64,000 nucleotides of DNA, taken from contig JBEWZL010000257.1 of the NCBI GenBank assembly GCA_045837725.1, forward strand, positions 186,001 through 250,000, read 5' to 3'. Each line of letters starts with the position of its first letter. Within the stretch, counting starts at the first letter, position 1. Made by a program: the position numbers and the translations under genes. Under the pieces are notes generated by a model. The model was given only the letters and a program-made list of their open reading frames with translations, did no database searches and was not told the DNA's origin. Positions 63,207-64,000 of this stretch are shown here, piece by piece. The DNA is from Vermamoeba vermiformis. Taxonomy: Eukaryota > Tubulinea > Echinamoebida.

Positions 63207-64000
63207 ATGGAGAAGAAGAAAGTTGTGGATTATCACTACGAATTCCCTCACGATCTGACTCTTGAGGAAGTTCAAGAAGTCGTGAAAGGGCGAAAGGATA
63301 TCATGGCGTATGTTCGTCGTGATGGTGATTGGTTATCTTTTGATTACGTCTTCGTACAAGAAGGCACGTTCCCTCATCCTTCAACTGCATCTGATCCAAA
63401 GTAAGCAGAGAAAAATATAATTAACAAAGTGCTGTATATTAGAAGAGGAAATCACATTAGCCCTGCGCAATTCCATATTTATTCTAAATTTTTAAAATAG
63501 GATCGCTCGGCAGTTGGCAATTCGGAGGGAATGCAGAGGACTAATATTTGATGCAAAAACTGGAGAATTATTATCACGCAGATTTCATAAATTTTTCAAC
63601 GTAAACGAAAAAGAAGAATCAATGCTCGAGAACATGACAGACTTGACTGGCGGGCACATCATTCTTGAAAAGCTGGATGGCAGCATGATAGGTTAGTCGC
63701 AACGATCGTTGACGATCTTATAAGTTACTAATGCCAGCAATAGGAGCATTTTTGTGGCAAGGAGAAGTGATTTATGGCACTAAGCTCGGAGACTCAATCG
63801 TAAGATTACTCAGCTTTATATACTTGGCTGACTTTCGTTATAGATTGCTGGTCAAGCAGCTGAATACGTCAAATCAGTGAGCGCAACATATTTCTACGAT
63901 GAATTTTGTAAAAAGTGGATCGGAGCTGGTACGAACACCCGCTTGAGATATGTGGCCTCTAATTTACCTATTTTCAGGCTGGACTCCCATATTCGAGTGG
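63207..64000 (+). CDS. T4 Rnl1-like RNA ligase, 3' part outside window
   Basis: ATP-dependent RNA ligase of the covalent nucleotidyltransferase superfamily, probably for RNA or tRNA repair. Exons 63207-63400, 63501-63691, 63744-63799, 63844-63928 and 63978 onward; the gene runs off the window. The motif I lysine is in EKLDGSMI (KxDG), preceded by RRECRGLIFD and RFHKFFNVNE, followed by IGAFLWQGEVIYGTKLGDSI and WTPIFEW (motif IIIa-like). The order fits PF09511 (T4 Rnl1-like). The third joint uses a GTTAGT donor, weaker than average. The C-terminal specificity domain is outside, so tRNA-ligase fusion cannot be excluded. Confidence 0.8.

Overview
This window is nuclear DNA from a eukaryote with a compact, intron-rich genome. 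I resolved 31 protein-coding genes and about 123 spliceosomal introns, most 45-60 bp long with GT-AG ends. Exon joints were placed by keeping the reading frame and family motifs continuous. The gene content points to a unicellular, probably amoeboid, member of Amorphea, perhaps Amoebozoa. It has two SCAR/WAVE-complex subunits (CYFIP, BRK1), a receptor tyrosine-type kinase with an HRDLAARN loop, a fungal-type SIN protein Cdc14, a plant-type GARP Myb factor, a SWEET transporter, the selenocysteine elongation factor eEFSec, and glyoxylate-cycle enzymes with peroxisomal signals. The species is inference; I cannot name it from sequence alone.

Layout. 1-6.4 kb: PRIM1 (cut by the window start), an acidic orphan, POLR3C, a CDK10-type kinase and the organellar GTPase EngB. 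6.5-15.1 kb: SWEET, the ribosome-biogenesis pair PWP1/RRS1 on a shared promoter, eEFSec and a Drp1-type dynamin. 15.1-16.9 kb: the main repeat-bearing gap, with tRNA-like SINE modules and a short tandem array. 16.9-23.3 kb: WDR48, BRK1, SRP19, a DUF952 protein, a Cdc14(SIN)-like protein and RPA3. 23.4-37.2 kb: CYFIP with an unusual polyproline tail, PDCD2L and NUP205. 37.2-45.2 kb: receptor kinase, VPS9 Rab5-GEF-like protein, NAA38 and a PQ-loop protein. 45.3-55.8 kb: a metabolic block holding malate dehydrogenase (PTS2), a GARP factor, nicotinamide riboside kinase, bacterial-type isocitrate lyase (PTS1) and malate synthase (PTS1). 55.9-64 kb: ABCF1, CAND1 and a T4 Rnl1-like RNA ligase cut by the window end.

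How the genes work together. Isocitrate lyase and malate synthase are divergent neighbours. With the PTS2-tagged malate dehydrogenase 4.6 kb from the lyase gene they form a peroxisomal glyoxylate-cycle cluster, which is unusual for a eukaryote. CYFIP and BRK1 belong to the same actin-nucleation complex and lie 3.1 kb apart. Many genes are head-to-head with 50-220 bp between start codons, so shared promoters are the rule.

The most striking unexplained signal is a perfect 12-bp palindrome, TGACACGTGTCA, with relatives of form TGACA-NN-TGTCA. I find it in about 16 introns of at least 8 unrelated genes, far more often than chance would give, often overlapping the likely branch site. No CRISPR array, rRNA, clear tRNA gene or virus-derived element was seen.
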